From positions 1-7,249 of the forward strand of contig JAISRU010000183.1 in NCBI GenBank assembly GCA_031273515.1: a stretch of 7,249 nt of DNA, read 5' to 3'. A program made the translations under genes and the position numbers. Positions within the stretch are counted from its first letter, which is position 1. Every line of letters starts with the position of its first letter. This stretch comes from Bacteroidales bacterium (lineage in GTDB: Bacteria; Bacteroidota; Bacteroidia; Bacteroidales; WCHB1-69). The notes under the pieces are model-generated. The model saw nothing but the letters and a program-made list of their open reading frames with translations. It made no database searches and was not told the origin of the DNA. Of the stretch, positions 1 through 6,014 are shown piece after piece.

Positions 1-197
1 AATTCCGTACCGACTGTCGTCCATTCTTCCGGCAACAATGACATCACACTGTTGTATGCAGTCTGTTCCATCAACGCTATCATAGCGGGAGTCGCAAAAA
101 CTTCCATCGAACCCGATCCATAAGATTTGGCTGTATCTTCGAGCGTTACTCTTTGTTCTTTGTATCCTTTTATTCCTTCCTTTAATGCAAATTCCAT
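1..197 (-). CDS. FlK-like hotdog-fold thioesterase, 3' part missing
   Basis: This is the N-terminal 65 residues of a minus-strand protein that runs off the left edge of the window. It begins MEFALKEGIKGYKEQRVT and contains GSGSMEVFATPAMIALMEQ, followed by PEEWTTVGTE at the edge. That block is characteristic of small single-domain hotdog thioesterases related to fluoroacetyl-CoA thioesterase FlK. FlK uses a Thr/Glu/His triad in which Thr and Glu are eight residues apart; here Thr36 and Glu44 have exactly that spacing, and the His would lie in the missing part. Family members are about 130 residues long and are thought to hydrolyse acyl-CoA thioesters in the cytoplasm; the substrate cannot be deduced. 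The ATG at 195-197 is chosen because it gives the usual short N-terminus and lies about 20 bases downstream of a perfect TAnnTTTG promoter element. No Shine-Dalgarno sequence is seen. Confidence 0.82.
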   Translation of the reverse strand, partial: MEFALKEGIKGYKEQRVTLEDTAKSYGSGSMEVFATPAMIALMEQTAYNSVMSLLPEEWTTVGTE

Positions 198-217
198 ATC
201 GGTAATCTGATTTTTTG

Positions 218-225
218 CAAAGGTA
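218..225 (-). promoter_or_regulatory. Bacteroidota -7 promoter element for the thioesterase gene
   Basis: Read on the minus strand the sequence is TACCTTTG, an exact match to the Bacteroidota sigma-70 (RpoD/SigABfr) -7 consensus TAnnTTTG. It lies 20 bases upstream of the ATG at 197, implying a very short leader. No good -33 TTTG/TTG box is visible: the place where it should lie (about 243-250) is occupied by the AATTGAA heptamer repeat. Confidence 0.7.
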
Positions 226-234
226 ACATAAATT

Positions 235-275
235 AATTGAGAATTGAAAATTGAAAATTGAAAATTGCCTGCGGA
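235..275 (+). repeat. Heptamer tandem repeat ending in GCCTGCGGA (left copy of an inverted pair)
   Basis: Four heptamers (AATTGAG, then three of AATTGAA) are followed by AATTGCCTGCGGA. The same structure, with the same number of heptamers and the same CCTGCGGA end, occurs in inverted orientation at 3350-3390. The two 41-base copies differ only at the seventh base of each heptamer (G/A/A/A here, T in the other copy). It overlaps the expected -33 region of the thioesterase promoter. Confidence 0.85.
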
Positions 276-513
276 TGCAAATACCCACGCCGTCATTGCA
301 AATTGCGGTCATTGAGCTTGTCGAAATGAGTGGAATGTGGCGCCCGACGCAGCGAGTGAGCGCAGAGGCAAACTTGTTTGACTATGCCGAACCGCAAGGA
401 GGAAGGCGCAGCCAATCCAGAACCCGCCTTCCGCTTTTGTCTTGAACTCTGATTTATATTGAGCGTAGTCGAAATATGACACAGATTAAGTAATAGATGA
501 ACACAGATTTTCT
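276..513. other. Intergenic mosaic of short repeat-like motifs, no credible gene
   Basis: No coding sequence is supported here. A frame open from TTG at 251 to 445 exists, but it starts inside the heptamer repeat, has no family resemblance, and runs through repeat motifs. Visible elements are CATTGAGCTTGTCGAAATG (310-328) and the related ATTGAGCGTAGTCGAAAT (458-475), which resemble the TTGAGC..GTCGAA motifs often dispersed between genes in this phylum. There is also a hairpin at 396-437, and ACACAGATT occurs twice (479-487 and 501-509) with a 22-base period. That these are dispersed repeats is inferred from resemblance only. Confidence 0.55.
396..437 (+). repeat. Hairpin, 8-bp perfect stem extendable to 12 bp with one mismatch
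   Basis: GGAAGGCG (401-408) pairs with CGCCTTCC (425-432) around a 16-base loop. The stem extends outward by four pairs (396-399 with 434-437, one of them a G-T wobble) after a single mismatch. On the plus strand it is followed by TTTTGTCTT, so it looks like a weak terminator, but no plus-strand gene lies upstream in the window. It may instead be part of a dispersed intergenic element. Confidence 0.5.
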
Positions 514-516
514 TTG

Positions 517-548
517 TTCACTCGTTCACTTGTTCACTCGTTTACTAA
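517..548 (+). repeat. Octamer tandem repeat upstream of the tex promoter
   Basis: TTCACTCG, TTCACTTG and TTCACTCG follow each other without a gap (517-540), with a degenerate fourth unit TTTACTAA (541-548). The array ends 8 bases before the -7 element and so covers the region where a -33 box should be. The best candidate is the TTG at 530-532, but it is 24 bases from the -7 element, slightly further than usual. Confidence 0.75.
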
Positions 549-556
549 AAAAATGT

Positions 557-564
557 TACCTTTG
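557..564 (+). promoter_or_regulatory. Bacteroidota -7 promoter element for tex
   Basis: TACCTTTG is an exact match to TAnnTTTG and is the same octamer as in the divergent promoter at 218-225. Transcription would begin at about 570, giving a leader of roughly 55-60 bases before the tex ATG at 628. This element lies inside the longer open frame that starts at TTG 514, which argues against that start. Confidence 0.75.
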
Positions 565-627
565 CATCCCGACTGTAAAGACAATCGGCAGTATGCAATG
601 TTTATACAAATACAAACGAACATCAGT

Positions 628-2754
628 ATGGATTTTTCAGTAAAAATAGCGCAGGAACTTCATTTATCGGCACAACACGTTCAGAATGTAATTGATTTAT
701 TGGCAGAAGGTTCTACCATTCCTTTCATTGCCCGTTACCGAAAAGAGGCGACAGGGTCGATGGATGAGGTCTTTATTACTGCCATTCGCGACCGATTTAA
801 ACAATTGCTGGAAACAGAAGACCGCAGAACAAGTATCCTGAAATCAATCAATGAACAAGGCAAATTAACGCCCGAACTCAAACAAAAAATAGAAACCGCT
901 CAAACAATGTGCGAGTTGGAAGACTTATACCTTCCCTATAAACCCAAACGGAAAACAAAGGCAAGTATCGCCAAAGCAAAAGGGCTTGAGCCGCTTGCAG
1001 ACATCCTCTACAGACAGGAAAAAGGAAATGTGAAACAATGGGCGTTGAAATTTGTCAATCCCGAACTTGGCGTAGAAACCATAGACGATGCTTTATCGGG
1101 CGCACGCGATATTCTGGCTGAACGTATCTGCGAACATACCCCTACTCGAACACGATTACGATCCCTCTTTGAACAAAAAGGCATGATAACGTCCAAAGTC
1201 GCCAAAGACAAAGAGGCAGAAGGCGAAAAATACAGAATCTATTTCGACAATACGGAATTGCTCAAAAAGACGTCTTCTCATCGTATATTAGCCATGTTTC
1301 GAGGAGAAAGTGAAAAAGCGCTTCGGATTGGCGTAGAACCCGACAAGATCACTGCACTGGAACTTATCGACCGTATTCATCTCAAAGCCGATAATGCTTC
1401 TGCCGATCAGGTTGCCGATGCAATAGAAGATGCTTACGAACGTCTGCTGCAACCTCAAATGGAAACGGAAATGCGGCAACAGGCAAAAATGCGCGCCGAT
1501 AACGAAGCTATTCGCGTCTTTTCGGATAACGTTCGTCAACTCCTCTTAGCGCCGCCTCTGGGAGAAAAGAATGTATTGGCTATCGACCCCGGATTTCGTA
1601 CCGGATGCAAAGTTACCGTGCTGGATAAACAGGGCAATCTGTTGGAACATACAACAATCTATCCGCATCCTCCTCAGATTGAAGTGCATCAGGCTAACGA
1701 AACGATTAAACATTTGGTCGCCCAATACAAAATAGACGCCATCGCAATCGGCAACGGTACCGCAGGAAGAGAAACAGAAAATTTTATCCGTCATGTGGAC
1801 TTCGACCAAACGCCAATCATTGTGATGGTGAACGAAAACGGAGCTTCTGTTTATTCTGCTTCGGAAGTTGCCCGCGAGGAATTTCCCAATCATGATATTA
1901 CGGTACGGGGTTCGGTATCTATTGGTCGTCGGTTGATAGACCCTTTGTCCGAATTGATAAAAATAGACCCTAAATCGATTGGCGTAGGACAATATCAGCA
2001 CGACGTCAATCAGAAGAAATTGCAGGAATGTCTTGAAGAAACAGTATCGAGCTGTGTCAACAAGGTTGGAGTAGAGGTAAATACAGCAGGAAAAGAACTG
2101 CTTTCGTATGTTTCGGGAATAGGTCCTGCGCTTGCAAAAAACATTGTCGAGTACCGAAAAGAACACGGACAATTCAAAACCAAATCCGACTTGAAAAAAG
2201 TCGCCCGTTTCGGCGAAAAGGCTTTTGAACAGTCGGCAGGATTTCTTCGCATTCGCGACGCCGAAAATCCCTTGGACAGAAGCGCTGTACATCCTGAAAG
2301 TTATCCGATTGTCGAGAAAATGGCGGCTAAATTGAATTGTTCGCCCGACAAACTGATGGAAGAGGAATCTCTAAGGAAACAAATCAATCTAAAAGACTTT
2401 ATCACCGACAAAGTGGGTCTGCCGACATTGACCGACATCATGAAAGAATTGTCCAAACCGGGTCGAGATCCTCGTCAGGAATTTGATCTGTTCGAGTTCG
2501 ACCGCAATATAAGCGACGTCTCCGATTTGCGTCCGGGAATGATATTGCAGGGAGTGGTGGTCAATATTGCCGCATTCGGTTGTTATGTGGATATCGGCGT
2601 ACATCAGGACGGGTTGGTTCATATTAGTCAGATGGCTAAAAAATATATCAGTAATCCGAATGCTGTCGTCAAGTTGAACCAGAAAATCAAAGTGAAAGTC
2701 CTCGACGTCGATACCCGACGAAAACGTATCTCTTTGTCTATGCTGATAGATTAA
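628..2754 (+). CDS. tex: Tex, S1 RNA-binding domain transcription accessory protein
   Basis: A 708-residue Tex/YhgF protein. Tex is a conserved cytoplasmic nucleic-acid-binding protein associated with transcription and expression of certain genes; its exact role is unsettled. Domains in order: N-terminal helical region with the family signature around residues 20-45 (LLAEGSTIPFIARYRKEATG) and LEDLYLPYKPKRKTKA at 97-112; a YqgF/RNase H-like domain at about 315-440 starting VLAIDPGFRTGCK; a helix-hairpin-helix region around 493-540 (VSGIGPALAKNIVEYR); and a C-terminal S1 domain at about 636-706 (PGMILQGVVVNIAAFGCYVDIG). It is complete and of normal length for Bacteroidota. The frame is open back to TTG 514 and also has ATGs at 553 and 598. 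I chose ATG 628 because MDFSVKIAQELHLS aligns with the usual family start and because the promoter is at 557-564. No Shine-Dalgarno sequence is seen; the leader is A-rich. It is convergent with smpB. Confidence 0.95.
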   Translation: MDFSVKIAQELHLSAQHVQNVIDLLAEGSTIPFIARYRKEATGSMDEVFITAIRDRFKQLLETEDRRTSILKSINEQGKLTPELKQKIETAQTMCELEDLYLPYKPKRKTKASIAKAKGLEPLADILYRQEKGNVKQWALKFVNPELGVETIDDALSGARDILAERICEHTPTRTRLRSLFEQKGMITSKVAKDKEAEGEKYRIYFDNTELLKKTSSHRILAMFRGESEKALRIGVEPDKITALELIDRIHLKADNASADQVADAIEDAYERLLQPQMETEMRQQAKMRADNEAIRVFSDNVRQLLLAPPLGEKNVLAIDPGFRTGCKVTVLDKQGNLLEHTTIYPHPPQIEVHQANETIKHLVAQYKIDAIAIGNGTAGRETENFIRHVDFDQTPIIVMVNENGASVYSASEVAREEFPNHDITVRGSVSIGRRLIDPLSELIKIDPKSIGVGQYQHDVNQKKLQECLEETVSSCVNKVGVEVNTAGKELLSYVSGIGPALAKNIVEYRKEHGQFKTKSDLKKVARFGEKAFEQSAGFLRIRDAENPLDRSAVHPESYPIVEKMAAKLNCSPDKLMEEESLRKQINLKDFITDKVGLPTLTDIMKELSKPGRDPRQEFDLFEFDRNISDVSDLRPGMILQGVVVNIAAFGCYVDIGVHQDGLVHISQMAKKYISNPNAVVKLNQKIKVKVLDVDTRRKRISLSMLID

Positions 2755-2781
2755 TTTTCTTTCATGCCCTTTGGACTTTTT

Positions 2782-2890
2782 CATTGAATAAATTCTGCTG
2801 CGAATAGTCGAAAATGAAATTGAATAAATGTAGATGCAAAAATGGAAAATGAAGCGGTGAAAATTATATACGGTCGGAACAAAATTTTTA
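2782..2890 (+). repeat. Left imperfect direct repeat flanking the 21-bp array
   Basis: Bases 2782-2815 match 3085-3118 at 28 of 34 positions, and 2841-2890 match 3121-3170 at 46 of 50, including an unbroken AAATTATATACGGTCGGAAC. Between these two blocks this copy has 23 extra bases, including AAATTGAATAAAT (2817-2829), which recurs just after the right copy at 3184-3196. A 26-codon frame starts at 2842 but is not considered a gene. Confidence 0.8.
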
Positions 2891-3060
2891 TCCTGACGAA
2901 AATAAATTTACTCTTTGTATAAATAAATTTACTCCTTGTGTAAATAAATTTCTATCCTGACGAAAATAAATTTACTCCTTGTATAAATAAATTTACTCTT
3001 TGTGCAAATAAATTTCTGTCCTGACGAAAATAAATTTACTCTTTGTGTAAATAAATTTCT
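2890..3060 (+). repeat. Higher-order AT-rich tandem array, 21-22-bp subunits in 64-bp units
   Basis: The decamer AAATAAATTT occurs eight times, starting at 2900, 2921, 2942, 2964, 2985, 3006, 3028 and 3049, so spacings are 21, 21, 22, 21, 21, 22 and 21. The joining segments alternate between ACTC(T/C)TTGT(A/G)(T/C) and CT(A/G)TCCTGACGA, giving 64-base units at 2890-2953 and 2954-3017 and a shortened third unit (3018-3060) that lacks one subunit. A degenerate continuation, GTTCTGATAGAAAT, follows. Several subunits also contain a TTTAC...GTAAA dyad. No protein is encoded: all frames close within a few subunits. It is not a CRISPR array, because the joining segments are themselves repeated. Confidence 0.9.
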
Positions 3061-3084
3061 GTTCTGATAGAAATCTTTTTTCTT

Positions 3085-3170
3085 CCTTGCATAAATTTTA
3101 CTGCAAACAGTCGAAAATAAAATGGGAAATGAAGGGTTGAAAATTATATACGGTCGGAACGAAATTTTTA
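3085..3170 (+). repeat. Right imperfect direct repeat flanking the 21-bp array
   Basis: This is the second copy of the sequence at 2782-2890, in the same orientation and without the 23-base extra segment. The strongest block is 3121-3170, at 46 of 50 identities. The two copies bracket the AAATAAATTT array, which suggests that array and flanks form one element or arose by duplication. Confidence 0.8.
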
Positions 3171-3200
3171 TAAGGACGGAATAAAATTGAATAAATAGAG

Positions 3201-3246
3201 CATTAAAAAAGACAAAGAGCCTTCACCGAACGATGGTAGACAGGCT
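3201..3246 (-). terminator. Possible terminator of the smpB operon
   Basis: On the minus strand, AGCCT (3242-3246) can pair with AGGCT (3218-3222), with a small inner ACC/GGT pairing in the 19-base loop. This is followed by the T-rich run CTCTTTGTCTTTTTT, ending at 3203. It lies about 150 bases beyond the smpB stop. The stem is short and the run is interrupted. An alternative hairpin, CAGGC (3241-3245) with GCCTG (3251-3255), uses the same bases, so the call is tentative. Confidence 0.35.
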
Positions 3247-3247
3247 A

Positions 3248-3269
3248 CATGCCTGACGACATGCCTGAT
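3248..3269 (+). repeat. Two copies of ACATGCCTGA, 12-bp period
   Basis: ACATGCCTGA occurs at 3248-3257 and 3260-3269. The first copy can also form a CAGGC/GCCTG hairpin with 3241-3245. This is a small direct repeat within the convergent intergenic region; no function can be assigned. Confidence 0.5.
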
Positions 3270-3296
3270 ATCAAACACCTTCTATTTTGCTACCGA

Positions 3297-3319
3297 GCAT
3301 CCCTACAGGATGCGTTTTT
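3297..3319 (+). terminator. Terminator-like hairpin with T run on the plus strand
   Basis: GCATCC (3297-3302) pairs with GGATGC (3308-3313) around the loop CTACA, followed by GTTTTT. The orientation suits plus-strand transcripts, but the tex stop is more than 540 bases upstream and the stem is only 6 bp. The sequence around it (ACCGAGCATCCCTACAGGATG) resembles intergenic repeats I associate with Bacteroidales, so it may be a repeat element rather than a dedicated terminator. Confidence 0.4.
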
Positions 3320-3349
3320 CTGCGGGATTCTACCGGGAAAATATAATCG

Positions 3350-3390
3350 TCCGCAGGCAATTATCAATTATCAATTATCAATTATCAATT
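3350..3390 (-). repeat. Heptamer tandem repeat ending in GCCTGCGGA (right copy of an inverted pair)
   Basis: Read on the minus strand this is four copies of AATTGAT followed by AATTGCCTGCGGA. It is the inverted counterpart of 235-275, with 37 of 41 positions identical and all differences at the seventh base of a heptamer. It begins 5 bases after the smpB stop codon, so it would be in the 3' end of the smpB transcript. Confidence 0.85.
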
Positions 3391-3395
3391 GAATA

Positions 3396-3863
3396 CTATT
3401 CTCTGTCCAGACCTCGACTATGCGCCCGTTGAATGTCTTTTTCTTTGATGGATTCGCGTTTATCGAACATTTTCTTACCGCGTGCAAGGGCGATTTCCAA
3501 TTTTGCATATCCCTGTTCATTGATAAATAACAATGTCGGAATAACAGTCGATCCCCGTTCGTTGAGCTTGGATTGAAGTTTACGGATTTCGCGTTTGGTC
3601 AGCAAGAGTTTTCTATCCCGTTTAGGTTCGTGATTGTTATAACTTCCTGCGGCATATTCGCTGATGTGCAAGTTGTGTACCCAGAGTTCATTGTTGACAA
3701 AACTGCAATAAGTGTCCGAAAAAGCAACCTTCCCCGCACGAATGGATTTTATCTCCGTCCCCGTAAGTACAATTCCTGCAGTATATTTCGTTACCAGAAA
3801 ATAGGAAAATTCCGCTTTCCTGTTCCTGATATTGATTTGTGTATTCGTTTTTCGTTTCCCCAT
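3396..3863 (-). CDS. smpB: SmpB, SsrA (tmRNA)-binding protein
   Basis: A complete 155-residue SmpB. It binds tmRNA and delivers it to ribosomes stalled on broken messages, so that the nascent chain is tagged for degradation and the ribosome is released. The family signature is clear: GTEIKSIRAGKVAFSDTYC (35-53), HISEYAAGSYNNHEPKRDRKLLL (66-88 region), GYAKLEIALARGKK (118-131) and the basic tail DKRESIKEKDIQRAHSR (134-150), the C-terminal part known to enter the mRNA channel. Length is normal. The ATG at 3863 lies 11 bases after the dsbD stop, so it is probably co-transcribed with dsbD and lacks its own visible promoter or strong ribosome-binding site. The tmRNA gene itself is not in the window. 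Downstream is a heptamer repeat and a possible terminator. Confidence 0.96.
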   Translation of the reverse strand: MGKRKTNTQINIRNRKAEFSYFLVTKYTAGIVLTGTEIKSIRAGKVAFSDTYCSFVNNELWVHNLHISEYAAGSYNNHEPKRDRKLLLTKREIRKLQSKLNERGSTVIPTLLFINEQGYAKLEIALARGKKMFDKRESIKEKDIQRAHSRGLDRE

Positions 3864-3874
3864 GCAGACTGATG

Positions 3875-5968
3875 CTATTTATCTTTGTGAAATTCTGCCA
3901 GTCCTTCTTCTAAAAATTGAGCAAAAACCTGAGCATCCTTTTCATAACCCATTCCTTTTCCATTGCGGGAAAGAATTTTTTCATTTGCATCTACCAAAAC
4001 ATAATAAGGCTGAGCATTCATTTGATACCGTTCTATTTCATAATTCAGGTTCTTATCTCCCAGACGTTTCAATGTTTTTCCTTTACTGTTGACAACTCTT
4101 TCTTCTTCGGGTAAATAGATTGTATTAGCATCGGTATAAAGAGCTACGATTATATATTCTTCCGTTAACAATTTGCGGACTTTGGGATCTGTCCAGACTC
4201 TGTTTTCCATCTCTCGACAGTTCGGACATGTTTTGCCTGTAAAATCAATGAAGACAGGTTTATTGACCTTTCGAGCGTATGCTTTTGCTTCTTCCAGATC
4301 GAAAAAACCTTGAAATCCGGTGGGAAGATGTAATTCTTTTCCGTATTTCACATCTTTGTAGACGTCTTCCTGCATGGAGGCAACAGGAGTTTTATTGTCT
4401 AATAATAGACGTTCGATATCGAAATCCTGCGTTGTCATGGGAGGAATATAGCCGGAAAGCGCTTTGAGAGGAGCTCCCCACATGCCGGGAACAAGATAAA
4501 CGACAAACGTAAACGTGATAATGGCAAGAAATAAACGAAAAACGCCAATCTGCTTTGAATCGGAATCTCCTTTGAATTTCAATTTGCCAAGAAAATACAA
4601 TCCCAACAGCGTGAAAAGGACAATCCAACATGCCAGAAACACTTCCCTGTCTAAAATCCGCCATCCGCAGTATAAATCCGCCTGACTTAAAAACTTTAAT
4701 CCCAACGCAAGTTCCAGAAAACCAAAGACAATTTTTACAGAATTCATCCAGCTTCCTGCTTTCATTTTTGCCATAACGGAAGGAAACAAAGCCAGAAGCG
4801 TGAACGGAGCGGCAAATCCCAAAGCAAATCCCAACATGGAGATAAGCGGCGTAATTCTGTCCATACTGTCGGCAGCTACGCCAATAATAACGCCGCCGAT
4901 AATGGGACCGGTACAGGAAAAAGAAACCAAAACGGTAGTCAGAGCAACAAAGAAAGTCCCTGCCCAACCGCCTTTTTCCGACTGTGCATCCGATTTGTTT
5001 GCCCACGAAGAAGGAAGCGTGATTTCAAACAATCCAAAGAAAGACAATGCGAAAATCAAAAAGATGACAAAGAAAAACAAATTCGGTATCCAATGCGTGC
5101 TGAGAATATAGGTTGCATTTTCTCCGAAAAGCAATGTAAGTACAACTCCCAGAATGGCAAAAATAATAACAATGGAACTCCCGAAAAACAAAGCGATTTT
5201 CACACCTTTCTTTCTGCTGTTTCCTTTCATAAAGAAACTAATTGTCAGGGGGATCATCGGAAAGACGCAAGGAGTGAGCAAAGCGGCAAGTCCTGCGAGC
5301 AACGAAATAAGAAACACCATCTGCTTCGACATGCCTCCACCCTGTTTTGCTTCGTCGGCAGGATTTTCATTATCGACTGTGTTTGCTTGTTCTTCCGTTA
5401 TTGTTGGTATTGTGTCTGAAAACGTCGTGTCTGTTGCCGATACCGAACTGTCCGCATCCTGTTTTTGCTTCTTATCGGGCAGCTTGTCGGGTGAAATCCC
5501 CTGTACCGGTATTTCAAAATCAGTTCCGACCATGATACATTTTCCTTCGATACATGCCTGTGCCTCGACTGTCCCTTTAATCACAAAGTCTTTGTCGGAG
5601 AACACTTCGGTCTTTTGTGTGAAAACTACCGTTGAACCTTCAAAATAACGATCTGTTCCGAACTCGTCTGTAAATTCCGTATATTTTGGTTCGGCAGGTT
5701 TGCCCACTGTTTTGTATTTCTCCGACGGCTCGAAGGTAAACACGGTTGCCTGCGTTATTCCCAAGGTATTGTATTGAGAATATAAATGCCATCCTTTATC
5801 AACAGTCGCCGTAATTTTCAGCAGTACAATATTATCTTTCTGGTATTGTGACGTATATGACCATTTTACGGGTTCTACTATCTGCGCTTTCAGACTGTAT
5901 CCGCATAGAATAAGTCCTCCGAGCATGACAAGCAGCAATGATTTACCGATACGTGTTTGTTTATTCAT
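3875..5968 (-). CDS. dsbD: DsbD-type thiol:disulfide interchange protein
   Basis: A 697-residue inner-membrane reductase that passes electrons from cytoplasmic thioredoxin to periplasmic thiol proteins. Residues 1-28 are a signal peptide with a likely cut after LKA. An N-terminal periplasmic domain (about 29-157) carries Cys139 and Cys144 (QACIEGKCIMV). A hydrophilic acidic linker (about 158-215) leads to a membrane domain with about eight segments (216-495), holding the redox pair Cys234 (LTPCVFPMIP) and Cys352 (SFSCTGPIIGG). The C-terminal thioredoxin-like domain (about 550-697) has the active site CPNC at 581-584 (FIDFTGKTCPNCREME). All three cysteine pairs are therefore present, as in E. 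coli DsbD, though length and linker differ. It sits between trxA (its likely electron donor) and smpB. No TAnnTTTG element was found in the 164 bases upstream, so it is probably read from the trxA side. The ATG at 5968 is supported by the signal peptide. Confidence 0.94.
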   Translation of the reverse strand: MNKQTRIGKSLLLVMLGGLILCGYSLKAQIVEPVKWSYTSQYQKDNIVLLKITATVDKGWHLYSQYNTLGITQATVFTFEPSEKYKTVGKPAEPKYTEFTDEFGTDRYFEGSTVVFTQKTEVFSDKDFVIKGTVEAQACIEGKCIMVGTDFEIPVQGISPDKLPDKKQKQDADSSVSATDTTFSDTIPTITEEQANTVDNENPADEAKQGGGMSKQMVFLISLLAGLAALLTPCVFPMIPLTISFFMKGNSRKKGVKIALFFGSSIVIIFAILGVVLTLLFGENATYILSTHWIPNLFFFVIFLIFALSFFGLFEITLPSSWANKSDAQSEKGGWAGTFFVALTTVLVSFSCTGPIIGGVIIGVAADSMDRITPLISMLGFALGFAAPFTLLALFPSVMAKMKAGSWMNSVKIVFGFLELALGLKFLSQADLYCGWRILDREVFLACWIVLFTLLGLYFLGKLKFKGDSDSKQIGVFRLFLAIITFTFVVYLVPGMWGAPLKALSGYIPPMTTQDFDIERLLLDNKTPVASMQEDVYKDVKYGKELHLPTGFQGFFDLEEAKAYARKVNKPVFIDFTGKTCPNCREMENRVWTDPKVRKLLTEEYIIVALYTDANTIYLPEEERVVNSKGKTLKRLGDKNLNYEIERYQMNAQPYYVLVDANEKILSRNGKGMGYEKDAQVFAQFLEEGLAEFHKDK

Positions 5969-6014
5969 TGATCTTTATTTTCGTCTGTTTATAATTTCTA
6001 TTTTCTTTCTTCTT

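Noticed and set aside
251..445. 64-codon plus-strand open frame with a TTG start
   Set aside because: It begins inside the heptamer repeat and runs through hairpin and repeat-like motifs, with no ribosome-binding site or recognisable family. Best explained as a chance frame in repeat DNA.
1546..2292. 248-codon minus-strand open frame inside tex
   Set aside because: It is fully antisense to the conserved YqgF and HhH part of Tex and shows no family resemblance; a shadow of codon bias.
2890..3060. Possible CRISPR array (regular repeats with joining segments)
   Set aside because: The repeated decamer is too short, the joining segments are themselves repeated rather than unique, and no cas gene is near.
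2890..3060. TACTCTTTG motifs in the array as possible promoters
   Set aside because: They have three bases between TA and TTTG instead of the two in the consensus TAnnTTTG, and no gene follows on that strand.
2842..3184. Two short frames, 26 codons at 2842-2922 and 20 codons at 3122-3184, sharing NE..KIIYGRN..IFI
   Set aside because: The similarity follows from the DNA direct repeat. All four base changes within the conserved 50-base block alter the amino acid, so there is no sign of selection on protein, and the ends differ.
235..3390. Inverted heptamer repeats as the ends of a transposon carrying tex
   Set aside because: tex is a core gene of normal composition, no transposase is present and no target duplication is evident, so a transposon is not supported, although the repeat pair itself is reported.
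4392..5006. 204-codon frame in another minus-strand frame inside dsbD
   Set aside because: It overlaps the membrane domain of dsbD out of frame, and the translation looks like scrambled aromatic-rich sequence.
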